Notes: generated by a model not told the origin, from the letters alone. A stretch of DNA of 64,000 nt from Pristimantibacillus sp052113225 (GCF_052113225.1 NZ_JBFRCT010000010.1:253616-317615), one strand, 5' to 3'; shown: positions 16,924 to 25,921, numbered from the stretch's first letter. Program-made: numbers and translations.

Positions 16924-17595
16924 ATGGAAAATAATCGGAAGCTGATCATTACAGGAATCGGCAAGTCAAATGGCGGTGATGTTCATCTCGCAAAGATCGA
17001 AGGAATGGGCAAAATCGAAGGAGATGTCAACTGTACGGAGTTTCAAGTGGATGGCACAGGCGATCTACAAGGCAGCTTGAAAACCATGAAAGCTGTGATT
17101 AATGGAATCGTTACGATACATGGCAGTCTGCACGCCAATACGTTTAACCTTGAGGGCAAATTGAAGGTAGAAGGCCACATGATCAGTGAGCATATCCGGA
17201 TGAATGGCATGGTAACCGTGAAAGGCAACTGTGAGTCAGAAACCTTTGAAGCCAATGGACGGATGCAAATTGAGATGCTTAACGCAGGGCAGATTAAACT
17301 GAGTTTGCAGGGCGCAAGCCGAATTGAGGAGATTGGCGGCGAAGATATTCATATCCGTGAGCAGTCTAGTAAGGGCTTCGGTAAGTGGCTGCAATCCACC
17401 CTGGGCCCATTCAGCAACAAACTGAATGCAGGGGTTATTGAAGGCGACCAAATCTACCTTGAAAATACAACAGCTGACATGGTGCGCGGCGGGGAAGTTA
17501 GGATTGGTCCGGGCTGCACGATTGGTAATGTGGAATACAAGCAAAGTCTTGATGTGCACAGCAGCTCCAAAATCATCAAACATGTTCAGGTCTAA
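16924..17595 (+). CDS. yhbE: Bactofilin-like polymer-forming protein (YhbE/BacE-like)
   Basis: A 223-residue, Gly- and Val/Ile-rich protein with short repeating turns (GMGKIEGDVNCTEFQVDGTGDLQG...), each turn of about six residues as expected of a right-handed beta-helix bactofilin. It is longer than minimal bactofilins (about 140 residues): a second half (from EEIGGEDIHIREQ to IGNVEYK) forms additional turns. GGAGGTG precedes the ATG. The next gene encodes a clear paralogue with the same end pattern (LENTTADMVRGGEVRIGPGC), pointing to an ancient duplication and perhaps heteropolymers. Confidence 0.85.
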   Translation: MENNRKLIITGIGKSNGGDVHLAKIEGMGKIEGDVNCTEFQVDGTGDLQGSLKTMKAVINGIVTIHGSLHANTFNLEGKLKVEGHMISEHIRMNGMVTVKGNCESETFEANGRMQIEMLNAGQIKLSLQGASRIEEIGGEDIHIREQSSKGFGKWLQSTLGPFSNKLNAGVIEGDQIYLENTTADMVRGGEVRIGPGCTIGNVEYKQSLDVHSSSKIIKHVQV

Positions 17596-17613
17596 AAGGA
17601 TGGAGGCGATTGT

Positions 17614-18354
17614 ATGAACCAGCTTATAAGTGAAAAGACAAGAAGAAATCTAACGATTACCGGCAGCTCAAGCGTCATGGGCGGTATATATAACAATATC
17701 AAGATTGTTGGAGAAGGTACGATCGAGGGCGATACAGACTGCAAGAAGTTGAAGTGTATGGGGACGATGGAGATTAACGGTGCGTTATCCGCTGCAGATC
17801 AGGTAAGTATTGTAGGAACATGTGACATCAAGGGCGGATTGAAAGGCGGTATACTCAAGACATCAGGTACCGTTGCAGTCGGCGGGATAACACAGCTTAA
17901 GGAGCTGAATATATCTGGCACGATTGAGTCGAAGCACGACGTGTATAGTGAGAAGATCAATTTAAGAGGAATGCTTCATACGGCTGGAGATTGCGAGGCG
18001 GAATCGTTCACGGCACGGGGGATCTTCGAAATCGGAGGCTTGCTGAATGCCGGAAAGCTGGATATTAAACTGTACCGCGATTGCAAAGCACATGAGATTG
18101 GCGGTGGACAGATTACCATTCGGAAAGCGAGCTTAATGCATCCGCTCAGTTTAATCTTCAAACCTTCTTCCAGCGCAAGGCTTACAGTGTCAGTTTTGGA
18201 AGGAGATCATATCTATTTGGAAAACACAATTGCTGATATAGTAAGAGGGAACAAAGTTGTGATCGGACCTGGCTGCGAGATTGGATTTGTCGAATACAAG
18301 GAACATTTCGAACAAAAAAAAGACGCCGTCGTAAAAGATAAACGAAAAGTTTAG
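17614..18354 (+). CDS. yhbF: Bactofilin-like polymer-forming protein (YhbF/BacF-like)
   Basis: A 246-residue paralogue of the preceding protein. Beta-helix turns run from VMGGIYNNIKIVGEGTIEGD through GGLLNAGKLDIKL. The shared C-terminal signature LENTIADIVRGNKVVIGPGC is followed by a charged tail (FEQKKDAVVKDKRKV) absent from the first copy. The gene lies 18 nt after yhbE with GGATGGAGG as ribosome-binding site, so the two are co-translated. Bactofilins assemble without nucleotides near the membrane; in B. subtilis both are needed for normal flagella. No hairpin terminator was seen after this gene. Confidence 0.85.
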   Translation: MNQLISEKTRRNLTITGSSSVMGGIYNNIKIVGEGTIEGDTDCKKLKCMGTMEINGALSAADQVSIVGTCDIKGGLKGGILKTSGTVAVGGITQLKELNISGTIESKHDVYSEKINLRGMLHTAGDCEAESFTARGIFEIGGLLNAGKLDIKLYRDCKAHEIGGGQITIRKASLMHPLSLIFKPSSSARLTVSVLEGDHIYLENTIADIVRGNKVVIGPGCEIGFVEYKEHFEQKKDAVVKDKRKV

Positions 18355-18382
18355 GCGATTTTGTGATGTTTTGGCAGATCGA

Positions 18383-18411
18383 TTGACATCGCATTGGCCT
18401 TGCGCTAAAAT
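18383..18411 (+). promoter_or_regulatory. Sigma-A promoter of the tetR gene
   Basis: TTGACA (18383-18388), 17-bp spacer, TAAAAT (18406-18411). A start near 18418 would give a 5' leader of about 130 nt. Confidence 0.75.
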
Positions 18412-18442
18412 TTCGCTGTGCGATCGTTCAGTGAAACTTATG

Positions 18443-18530
18443 TTACGAAGTAAGAATTGTCGCCGAACAATTTGATGCTTACGAAGTAAGAATTGTTGCG
18501 AAGCGTATGCTTTAAGCAACAACAATTCTT
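18443..18530 (+). promoter_or_regulatory. Structured leader with 18-bp direct repeats
   Basis: An 18-nt sequence, TTACGAAGTAAGAATTGT, occurs at 18443-18460 and again at 18479-18496. The second copy can pair through AAGAATTGTTG with CAACAATTCTT (about 18520-18530), which ends right before the AAGGAGG ribosome-binding site. The first copy can form a local AATTGT-6-ACAATT hairpin. Each repeat also has a small dyad (CTTAC-gaa-GTAAG in copy 2). It lies downstream of the promoter, so it could act as RNA or as a DNA operator. Confidence 0.55.
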
Positions 18531-18547
18531 TTAAGGAGGTGGCGACG

Positions 18548-19165
18548 ATGTCTCGCAACATCCGAAAAGAGCAAGCGGCCGAAACGCGTGAGAAAATACT
18601 AGAAGCTGCAAAATCATTGTTTGCAGAAAAAGGATACCATGGCACCCCAGTACGAGAAATCACGAGGAAGATCGGGATGGGCGACGGTATCCTTTATCAT
18701 TATTTTCCGGACGGAAAGCGCGAAATCATGTCGGTGTTGCTACGTGAAAGCTTCGAGCACCGTAGAAAAGAAATACAGCAGATAAACCGCGTCATCGAGG
18801 ATCTGGATCTAAAAGACGCGATGATGACGATCAAGCGCCGGATATACGAGTTATTTACGGCGGATATGGATTTGACACGGATTTTGTTCCGTGAGAATGA
18901 TTTGCTTGGCTTTGAAGAAGCTGAGCAATTGACGACGCTGCTCCGTGAGCAGAGCGCCATCTTTGAAGAGTTTCTGAAAGACCGGCATGAGAGAGGCGAG
19001 ATTCGTGATCTTGATTTCCGGATAGCGTCGAGACAATTCTTGTCTACAAGCCTACATGCGATTATGAGCAAATCGGTTGGCATTCAGCTTCTTAACGAAC
19101 CGGATGTTTATAAATACATGGAAGAGAATGTGGATTTTACAATAGATCTATGGAAAAATCCTTAA
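18548..19165 (+). CDS. TetR/AcrR family transcriptional regulator
   Basis: A 205-residue regulator. The helix-turn-helix reads TPVREITRKIGMGDGILYHYF (about residues 33-53) after the usual REKILEAAKSLFAEKGYHG start. The C-terminal half is helical with a FRENDLLGFEEAEQL segment and shows no recognisable ligand signature. The ATG at 18548 follows AAGGAGGT by 7 nt; the GTG at 18539 overlaps that site and is rejected. The gene has its own strong promoter and an unusual 130-nt leader, and precedes an LTA-synthase-family gene by about 60 bp. Confidence 0.85.
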   Translation: MSRNIRKEQAAETREKILEAAKSLFAEKGYHGTPVREITRKIGMGDGILYHYFPDGKREIMSVLLRESFEHRRKEIQQINRVIEDLDLKDAMMTIKRRIYELFTADMDLTRILFRENDLLGFEEAEQLTTLLREQSAIFEEFLKDRHERGEIRDLDFRIASRQFLSTSLHAIMSKSVGIQLLNEPDVYKYMEENVDFTIDLWKNP

Positions 19166-19225
19166 GCCACACATAGACAGCTGAGGATTATTTTTCGCGA
19201 TTTGAAATGAAAGGTGATGACAAGG

Positions 19226-21082
19226 GTGTCTCTAATAACTAGATTCTTAAATAGACGTTTCTACTACTTCCTTCTTATTTTGCTTATTAAAAGTATAGTA
19301 GCCCGTAATGTTGTGTTTGATAATGGCTTCTCGTGGCTTACGATTCTGACGGAGGTTCCATTCTTTATTGCTGTATTCTGTCTGATCGAATTTTTTGCAG
19401 GTAAACGCAAGATGCTTTATTACATGATAGTCAACCTGCTATTCACGGCCTTATACTTCGCGATTCTGATGTATTATAAATATTACGGCATTATTGTTAA
19501 TACCGATGCTCTTAGCCAAGCTAATAAAATGGCGGAGGTAGGGGAAAGCACCTACTCGCTGATGGATCCTTATTATTTGCTGATCTTCCTTGATATTATC
19601 GTCATTGCGGCGGTTTTAATTCTGCCGAAATTCAAGAGAGCCCGCCTATCGGCTGATCTTCGTCCGGTGCGCAGCAAAGTTTGGATGGCCGTATTCGCAT
19701 TATCCATTGTTGTTTGTCTTGTTAACGTTTGGCCTAACCGTGCAAGTATGAACGAGAATAAGCAAGCTGAAGAAATGGGTCTTCTCGATTACGAAGTGTA
19801 CAATATCATTGATAAAATGCTGGAAAGTGAACCAATTACGCCAATGGGTCAAATTACACAGGCGAGAATCAATGAGCTTAAAGGTATCACTGAGCCAACA
19901 GCACCGAAATACTTTGGTGCAGGTAAAGGCAAAAACGTTATTATTCTTCAAATGGAATCGTACCAGGACTTCCTGATTGGTCTGAAAATTGGCGGTGTAG
20001 AAATTACACCAAACATGAATAAGCTGGTTCAAGAAACTACTCATTACAAAAACTTCTATACCATGGTTGGTCAAGGTACAACTTCTGACGCTGAGTATGT
20101 CGTAAATACGTCGTTGTACGTACCGAAGCATAAAGCGGCAACTGACGTTAACGTTGATAAAGCATTGCCTAGCTTGCCGAAGCTGATGAAAGAGAACGGC
20201 TATGCAACAGCTACATTCCACACAAATGCCGTTGATTTCTGGAACCGAAGAGAGCTCTATTCTGCAATCGGCTGGGATAAATTCTATGATCAAGCGTTCT
20301 ATGGCGATGACGATCATATTGCCTTTGGCGCATCAGATGAAGTGCTGTACTCGAAGACAATTCCTGAGCTTGTGAAGATGGATCAGGCCGATAAGCCGTT
20401 CTACGCGCAAGTCATCTCAATGAGTGCGCATCATCCATACAATATTCCGACTTCGAAATACCGGATTGAGCTGCCGAAGGAATTCAAGGACGACAGCCTT
20501 GTCACACGCTATATTAAAGCACAAAATTATGCGGACTATGCACTTGGTCAATTCATCGACGGTCTGAAATCGAGCGGTCTGTGGGATGACAGTATCGTCC
20601 TCATGTACGGTGATCATCAAGGTCTGCCGCTGTACTCGCTTGATGATGACGAGAAAGCTTTGATGAAAGAAATGCTTGGAACAGATTATGGTCATACCGA
20701 AATGTTCAACATCCCGCTTATTATGCACGTTCCAGGTGTAACTCAACCATCCGTAGTAGATCAAGTTGGCGGTCAAGTGGATATCCTGCCTACAGTTGCG
20801 AATCTGGTGGGCGCATCGCTGGCTAATCAAATTCACTTTGGCGAAGACCTTCTGAACCAAAGCTCGGAGCTGATTCCTATGCGTCACTTCCTGCCAAGCG
20901 GATCGGTAATCGATGAAAAGAACCTGTATATTCCGGGTATCAGCTACGAAGACGGAACAAACCATAAAGTAGCTGATGGTACAGAGACGACAGAAGGCGG
21001 CGTGACTGAGGATGAGTACAACAGAGCGCTAGAACTGTTGCATCTATCCGACAGCTATGTATCGCAGCTTCCTCTTAAATAA
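19226..21082 (+). CDS. LtaS-family lipoteichoic acid synthase / phosphoglycerol transferase
   Basis: A 618-residue protein. About five N-terminal TM helices (to residue ~165) are followed by a large extracellular sulfatase-like domain. Catalytic features seen: VIILQMESYQDF (metal Glu), GQGTTSDAEYV (nucleophile Thr), FHTNAVDFWNR and LMYGDHQGLP (metal Asp-His). LtaS proteins polymerise glycerol phosphate from phosphatidylglycerol onto a glycolipid anchor; paralogues act as primases or in sporulation. The AAAGGTGAT site fits the GTG at 19226 better than the ATG at 19217. A tail of about 60 residues follows the enzymatic domain. Confidence 0.9.
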   Translation: MSLITRFLNRRFYYFLLILLIKSIVARNVVFDNGFSWLTILTEVPFFIAVFCLIEFFAGKRKMLYYMIVNLLFTALYFAILMYYKYYGIIVNTDALSQANKMAEVGESTYSLMDPYYLLIFLDIIVIAAVLILPKFKRARLSADLRPVRSKVWMAVFALSIVVCLVNVWPNRASMNENKQAEEMGLLDYEVYNIIDKMLESEPITPMGQITQARINELKGITEPTAPKYFGAGKGKNVIILQMESYQDFLIGLKIGGVEITPNMNKLVQETTHYKNFYTMVGQGTTSDAEYVVNTSLYVPKHKAATDVNVDKALPSLPKLMKENGYATATFHTNAVDFWNRRELYSAIGWDKFYDQAFYGDDDHIAFGASDEVLYSKTIPELVKMDQADKPFYAQVISMSAHHPYNIPTSKYRIELPKEFKDDSLVTRYIKAQNYADYALGQFIDGLKSSGLWDDSIVLMYGDHQGLPLYSLDDDEKALMKEMLGTDYGHTEMFNIPLIMHVPGVTQPSVVDQVGGQVDILPTVANLVGASLANQIHFGEDLLNQSSELIPMRHFLPSGSVIDEKNLYIPGISYEDGTNHKVADGTETTEGGVTEDEYNRALELLHLSDSYVSQLPLK

Positions 21083-21101
21083 TAAGCTTAAGCCATAATT
21101 C

Positions 21102-21152
21102 AAAGGGCTATCTCAAAGTCATCATAGATGACAATGGGATAGCCCTTTTTTT
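21102..21152 (+). terminator. Rho-independent terminator
   Basis: Stem AAAGGGCTATC / GATAGCCCTTT with a 25-nt loop containing an ATCATAGATGA hairpin, then a T-run. Confidence 0.85.
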
Positions 21153-21211
21153 GAACAAATTAAAATGCGACTGTGCAGGATTACACCCTGTTCAGCCGCA
21201 TTTGTTGATTA

Positions 21212-22177
21212 CTAACCGAGGAAATGTTTGATGAAGAAGTCTAATTGGTATTCCAAGCTCAGTGGATCGTTAAAGTAAAAGGTCTTAGCATCAGCTTCGA
21301 AGACATGATTGTTCTTGACTGTAGGAATGTTCTTATAGGTTTCTGTTTCTTGGAATGAATTATCCTCATCCGCGTTTTTGCTGAAAATCACGTAGTCACC
21401 CATGTAATCCTTAAGAACTTCCGTCGATAAGGCAAAGTAGCCGTCTGTCTTCGTCGCTTCAGCGACTTTCTCCGGCTTAGGAAGTCCGAATCCTCCGTCA
21501 TAGAGAATCTCCGTACCCCGAGCATAGTTATCGCCATATACATAAAGTTGTTTGTTGAATGTCTCAATGACTGATACCGTTGCTTTATCGCCGATTTTCG
21601 CTTTAATTTTATCTCCGGCATCTTTTACCCGTGCTGAGAAATCATCAACCCAGGCTTGAGCTTCTTTTTCCTTATTCAACAATTTGCCGATTTCCAGCTG
21701 TTGTGTTAAGTAATCGACTTTTCCGTACGTGAACGTGACGGTAGGAGCGACTTTCTTGAACTTGTCGACGTTCTTAATATCCGAGAGACCGATAATGAGA
21801 TCCGGGTCGAGCTCCATGATTTTTTCAACATCTTCATCTGTAACAGCTTCAGCGTCTTTCAGTTTATCCGTAAAATTCGGATTGTCCTTGGACATCTGAT
21901 CAACACCGACAAGTGGTACACCAAGCGCCATTACATTACCGGTCAGAAATCGTGTAATAACCACGACCCGTTGCGGATTGCTTGGCACCTCAACTGGCCC
22001 TTCCTCGGATTGGTATGTGATTGTACCGGAATCGGAGGCTTCTGGGGAAGGTGAATCTGACGGTGCAGCGGATGAAGAGTTGTTCGCATTCGCATTATTC
22101 GCAGACTTGGAATTGCTGCCGCAAGCGCTTAGGATGAGGATAAGGACAAGGGCTAACAGGATAGACGTTTTTTTCAT
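21212..22177 (-). CDS. Iron-siderophore binding lipoprotein (second copy)
   Basis: A 321-residue lipoprotein. The signal peptide ends in LILILSACGS (lipobox, lipidated Cys), then a Ser/Asn/Pro spacer. The mature protein has the Fe3+-siderophore binding fold: VPSNPQRVVVITR, ELDPDLIIGLSDI, and a C-terminal lobe with NHVFEADAKTFYFNDPLSLEYQLDFF. It closely resembles the lipoprotein at 24773-25753, so it is a duplicate with perhaps different ligand range. It has its own Fur box and AAGGGAGAA ribosome-binding site, so it is a separate transcript from the permease operon. No ATPase is in the locus. Confidence 0.9.
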   Translation of the reverse strand: MKKTSILLALVLILILSACGSNSKSANNANANNSSSAAPSDSPSPEASDSGTITYQSEEGPVEVPSNPQRVVVITRFLTGNVMALGVPLVGVDQMSKDNPNFTDKLKDAEAVTDEDVEKIMELDPDLIIGLSDIKNVDKFKKVAPTVTFTYGKVDYLTQQLEIGKLLNKEKEAQAWVDDFSARVKDAGDKIKAKIGDKATVSVIETFNKQLYVYGDNYARGTEILYDGGFGLPKPEKVAEATKTDGYFALSTEVLKDYMGDYVIFSKNADEDNSFQETETYKNIPTVKNNHVFEADAKTFYFNDPLSLEYQLDFFIKHFLG

Positions 22178-22261
22178 AATAGGTAATTCTCCCTTTTGAG
22201 TATGGTGCTAATAATTATGAATTAGCTTCACAATCTCTTATTTAGGTGCATCTATTAATAA

Positions 22262-22276
22262 TGATAATCATAATCA
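22262..22276 (-). promoter_or_regulatory. Fur box
   Basis: TGATAAT-c-ATAATCA, one mismatch from the 7-1-7 Fur consensus, placed upstream of the binding lipoprotein gene. Confidence 0.8.
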
Positions 22277-22640
22277 TTTAATTGAGAAGTATACTCAATG
22301 AATATGTAATTTGTCAATGAATGTATGATTTTCGATTGTCTATAACTTGTTCAAGTGTTTGTTCAAACCAAAAAAATAGTGGTGCAGGCAGCTGCTATTC
22401 GTGGGTTTATTATATAGAAGGGAAGCGTACGCTCGCCTTCATCGATCATACGGCCGAATGCACCAGGCCACGAATGGAGGCAGGGCCAAAGCCCAAGGCA
22501 GCTGACCAGGGCAGCAGAAGGATACATGCTGCCCCTGCCAGCTGCAGATATACAACAGACTTAATCGGGCTTGCTGACTGCATCATAACAAGTGACATTG
22601 TACCTGCCAGGAAGTAGGATAGCGCGATAACTATAAAGAA

Positions 22641-22663
22641 ATAAGACCCTGAGAGGGTCTTAT
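22641..22663. repeat. Palindromic repeat, ATAAGACCCT family, copy 1
   Basis: ATAAGACCCT-gag-AGGGTCTTAT, a perfect 10-bp inverted repeat with a 3-nt loop. It belongs to a family of six similar elements in this window. Confidence 0.85.
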
Positions 22664-22691
22664 CGCATTAACTCTAAATCATTTTTACTCG

Positions 22692-22714
22692 ATGAGACCC
22701 TCGTGGGGTCTTAT
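22692..22714. repeat. Palindromic repeat, ATAAGACCCT family, copy 2
   Basis: ATGAGACCCT-cgt-GGGGTCTTAT, an imperfect copy of the same 23-nt element, 51 bp after copy 1 and downstream of the FecCD permease stop. Confidence 0.75.
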
Positions 22715-22747
22715 TGCAAATTCCAGCCTGTGATAACCGAAGAACAG

Positions 22748-23755
22748 TTATTTTTTCAGCAGCAGGAACAGGAAGTACGGTGCGCCGATCAGGGATACGA
22801 CGATCCCAGCCGGCAAGCCGCCGGCAATGTCGATCTGGCGGCCGATCGTATCGGCCAAGACGAGCAGCCATCCGCCAAACAGGATGGAGATCGGGATAAA
22901 CAATTGATTACGCGGGCCAACTAAGGCTTTCGCAATATGCGGTGCGAGCAGCCCTATGAAGGCGATCCCGCCTGTGACGGACACGGCAGACGCCGCCAGA
23001 GCAACTGCCGAGAAGAGCAATACAATACGCTCCTTCGTCAATGAGATACCGACGCCAACCGCCACATGCTCATTTAAAGAGAGGATGTTGAGGCGATTCG
23101 CCTTGTATAGAGTAAACGGGATAAAGATGACGAGCCATGGTGCCATGGCCAAAATAAACGGCCAGTCTGTTCCCCAGATTCCGCCGGCAATCCATTTGGA
23201 GATAAAATCAACCTTCTCACGATCTGCTGAGGAAATGAGCACGATCATAACGCCGCTAAGCGCCATTTGGAAGCCAATACCCGTAAGCACCATACTGACC
23301 GGCTGGATGCCAGCATGCCGTTTCCAGGAGAATAGAGCGATAAGACATGCCGTTGCTATAGCGCCGATAAAGGCGATAACAGGCAGGGCATAGACGAATG
23401 GTCCAGCTTCCGTCGGGAAGAACAGGAAGAAGATCGTTATCGCCACGCCTGCTCCCGAGTTGATGCCAATAATGCCAGGATCGGCCAAATCATTACGGGT
23501 CACGCCTTGCAGAATAGAGCCGGATAAAGCAAGCGCCATACCGGCCAGAAGAGTAATAATGACACGCGGCATCCGTATTTCGAACAGAATGAAGTTTTCA
23601 TTTTTCGTACCGTCACCAAACAGAACAGGTATCAGCCTTTTAAAGGTCAAGGTTGAATAGCCAAGGCTGAGGCTGACAATGATCGTCGCGACGATAAGCA
23701 GAAATAGAATGGCGAGAATAATACGTTGTTTCCGAACCATATGCGATAAAATCAT
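22748..23755 (-). CDS. FecCD-family iron-siderophore ABC permease
   Basis: A 335-residue membrane protein with about nine TM segments. Family markers: FEIRMPRVIITLLAGMALALSGSILQGVTRNDLADPGIIGIN (read here in parts: RMPRV near 45, GVTRNDLADP near 75) and GLLAPHIAKALVG near residue 270, the ATPase contact loop. Its start overlaps the stop of the upstream permease by 4 nt, so the two are translated together and should form the heterodimeric channel. The ATP-binding partner is not encoded here and is probably a shared YusV/FhuC-type ATPase from elsewhere. Confidence 0.9.
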   Translation of the reverse strand: MILSHMVRKQRIILAILFLLIVATIIVSLSLGYSTLTFKRLIPVLFGDGTKNENFILFEIRMPRVIITLLAGMALALSGSILQGVTRNDLADPGIIGINSGAGVAITIFFLFFPTEAGPFVYALPVIAFIGAIATACLIALFSWKRHAGIQPVSMVLTGIGFQMALSGVMIVLISSADREKVDFISKWIAGGIWGTDWPFILAMAPWLVIFIPFTLYKANRLNILSLNEHVAVGVGISLTKERIVLLFSAVALAASAVSVTGGIAFIGLLAPHIAKALVGPRNQLFIPISILFGGWLLVLADTIGRQIDIAGGLPAGIVVSLIGAPYFLFLLLKK

Positions 23756-24768
23756 TTCAGTCCTTTGCCTCCTCTTTTAACGATAATGAGGAAGAAAGGC
23801 AGACCCACAACCGCGATAATGGCCGCTACCGGCGTTTCATACGGGGCATTAACGGTCCGGCCAATCAAATCCGCGAGCAGCATGAAGGAGGCACCTACAA
23901 TAGCGGACATCGGAACGGAATAACGATAGTCCTGGCCAACAATAGCACGCACCATATGCGGGATCATCAGGCCAAGGAAAGCTAGGTTTCCGACAAGCGC
24001 AACGGAAGCGCCTGCGAGCAGAATCGTAACCGTGAACAGAACGCCTTTGATAAGACCGGTCCTTTGCCCAAGGCTGGTCGCTACATCTTCATTAAGGCTA
24101 AGTACGGTCAGCTGCTTCGACATCGCGATTGCAATGAGAATACCAACCACAATAACCGGAACAATCGTTTGAAGCTGTCCCCATGATGTTCCGATCAGAC
24201 CGCCGGATGTCCACATGTTAACATCTTTGGATACTTTAAAGGTAAGGCCGATGCCTTCTGCAACAGCATATAAAAAAGTAGAAACCGCTGCTCCCGCCAG
24301 TACGATGCGAATAGGGGAGAAGCCGCCTCGTTTGGCTGCGCCAATCCCGATAACGAGAATCGAGCCAAGGGCAGCGCCGATAAAGCATGCAATCATAATG
24401 CCAAAATAATTAATGCTAGGGAATAACGCAACCGTTGCTGCAAGGGCGGCATTTGCTCCGGCAGATAAGCCGAGAAGTCCCGGATCTGCAAGCGCATTCC
24501 GAGTCACGCCTTGCATAATGGCGCCGGATACGGCTAGTGCCGCACCAACAAAGATTGCCGCGAGTTCTCGCGGCAGCCTGATTTCGCGCAAAAGCGTCAC
24601 TTTCTCACTTGTATCGTGAGGTGACGTCAGCGCGAGCCATGTTTCATGGACCGTGGTGTCGGCAGCGCCGAACACCATGGCCAGGAAAAAGATTGCGATA
24701 AAGAACAGGATCCCTGCACTCAATTTAATAACAAATGGGATTGGGCGTCTCGTTTCCTGTGTCATCAT
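23752..24768 (-). CDS. FecCD-family iron-siderophore ABC permease
   Basis: A 338-residue permease with the same family markers: REIRLPRELAAIF, GVTRNALADPGLLGL (near residue 88) and GLMIPHMVRAIVG (near 272), with about nine TM segments. It starts 4 nt after the binding lipoprotein gene, using AGGAAAG within that gene's end as ribosome-binding site, and overlaps the next permease by 4 nt. The order lipoprotein-permease-permease without ATPase resembles B. subtilis feuABC and yfiYZ, which share one ATPase. Confidence 0.9.
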   Translation of the reverse strand: MMTQETRRPIPFVIKLSAGILFFIAIFFLAMVFGAADTTVHETWLALTSPHDTSEKVTLLREIRLPRELAAIFVGAALAVSGAIMQGVTRNALADPGLLGLSAGANAALAATVALFPSINYFGIMIACFIGAALGSILVIGIGAAKRGGFSPIRIVLAGAAVSTFLYAVAEGIGLTFKVSKDVNMWTSGGLIGTSWGQLQTIVPVIVVGILIAIAMSKQLTVLSLNEDVATSLGQRTGLIKGVLFTVTILLAGASVALVGNLAFLGLMIPHMVRAIVGQDYRYSVPMSAIVGASFMLLADLIGRTVNAPYETPVAAIIAVVGLPFFLIIVKRGGKGLK

Positions 24769-24772
24769 CGGC

Positions 24773-25753
24773 TTACTTTCCTAGGAACTGCTCTTTGAAG
24801 AAGTTCAATTGATAATCAAGCGTATAGGCATCATTGAAGTAGAAGCCTTGGGCATCCGCTGTGATGACATGACCGTTCTTAACTGCAGGAATGTTCTTGT
24901 AAGTCTCGGTATCTATAAAGGCACTTGCGGTATCTTTCATTTGGCTGAAGACCAGGTAATCACCGACGTATTCAGGAAGAACCTCCAGCGATAAGGAATA
25001 CCACCCGTCTTTCATTGCCATTTCTTTTACTTTTTCTGGCATCTTCAGGCCCATTGCCTGGTACAGGATTTCTGTGCCGCGGCCCCAGGCATTGCCGAAT
25101 ACGTACAGCTCCTTGTCGTAGTTCTCAATGACCGTAACCGTAGAGTCTTCACCAATCTTCGTTTTAATATCTTTACCGATTTGTGCAGCGCGGGCTTTGA
25201 AGTCCTCGACCCAAGCGGTTGCTTCTTTTTCCTTGTTCAGCGCTTTACCAACCTCGATAAACTGCTGTAAATAATCGACTTTATTGTAGGTAAACACAGC
25301 TGTTGGAGCGATTTCTTTTAATTTATCTAGGTTTTTTGTCGAATCAGTGGCAATGATCAAATCCGGCTCCAGCTCGAGAATTTTCTCGACATCTTCATCG
25401 GATACTACGGCTACATCCTTCAGCTTATCAGTGAATTTAGGATTATCTTTCGCCCAAGAGTCGACGGCAATAGGAGTAAGGCCAAGTTGTAATAAGTCAC
25501 CAGTATAAGAAGACAATACAACAACACGCTGTGGGTTGGCAGGCACTTCCATTGGACCACTTTCTGATTGGAAGGTGATGGTTCCTGTTGCTTCAGCAGC
25601 AGTGTCTGTTGGTGGCGATGCATTTGCTGCCCCGTCATTGTTGCTTGAAGCTGTGTTCTCTGCTCCGGCGTTATTGCCCGTGTTGTTGTTGTTTCCGCAT
25701 GCGCTCAGAATAATTACGAAGAGCATCATGAGGGAGATGAGGTTTTTTTTCAT
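24773..25753 (-). CDS. Iron-siderophore binding lipoprotein (operon copy)
   Basis: A 326-residue lipoprotein. The signal peptide ends in FVIILSACGN (lipobox), then a low-complexity Asn/Gly/Ala linker to about residue 55. The ligand-binding domain begins ITFQSESGPMEVPANPQRVVVL and contains LEPDLIIATDSTKNLDKLKEI and the end NDAYTLDYQLNFFKEQFLG. It delivers ferric-siderophore to the two permeases encoded just downstream. A perfect Fur box lies about 70 bp upstream, and AAGGAG precedes the ATG. It is a paralogue of the lipoprotein at 21212-22177. Confidence 0.9.
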   Translation of the reverse strand: MKKNLISLMMLFVIILSACGNNNNTGNNAGAENTASSNNDGAANASPPTDTAAEATGTITFQSESGPMEVPANPQRVVVLSSYTGDLLQLGLTPIAVDSWAKDNPKFTDKLKDVAVVSDEDVEKILELEPDLIIATDSTKNLDKLKEIAPTAVFTYNKVDYLQQFIEVGKALNKEKEATAWVEDFKARAAQIGKDIKTKIGEDSTVTVIENYDKELYVFGNAWGRGTEILYQAMGLKMPEKVKEMAMKDGWYSLSLEVLPEYVGDYLVFSQMKDTASAFIDTETYKNIPAVKNGHVITADAQGFYFNDAYTLDYQLNFFKEQFLGK

Positions 25754-25820
25754 GGGTGTTAATCTCCTTATAATAGAATGGAATACATGAACGACCTAGG
25801 CTATATAATGCAACACATGA

Positions 25821-25835
25821 TGATAATGATTATCA
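25821..25835 (-). promoter_or_regulatory. Fur box, perfect
   Basis: TGATAATGATTATCA, an exact 7-1-7 Fur site upstream of the lipoprotein-permease operon. Confidence 0.9.
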
Positions 25836-25921
25836 TTGTCTAGTGCCATTTACTAAATTATAGGGATTTAGTCTAATTGTCAACCGCTTATTGAAAAATG
25901 TTCTCAAAGGCCTTATACTAT

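Larger units (their letters stand above)
22277..22747. other. Gene-poor interval of the iron locus
   Basis: No convincing gene. It holds two copies of a palindromic repeat. On the minus strand there is a short open frame (22446-22598, 50 codons) predicted to form two hydrophobic helices (SVVYLQLAGAACILLLPW...). It has only a weak GGCAGGT site in front and no in-frame ATG further upstream before a stop, so it may be the relic of a membrane transporter rather than a working gene. Confidence 0.4.

Noticed and set aside
22321..22617. Plus-strand 98-codon frame in the iron locus spacer
   Set aside because: No ribosome-binding site, mixed composition, and it covers low-information sequence downstream of the Fur box.
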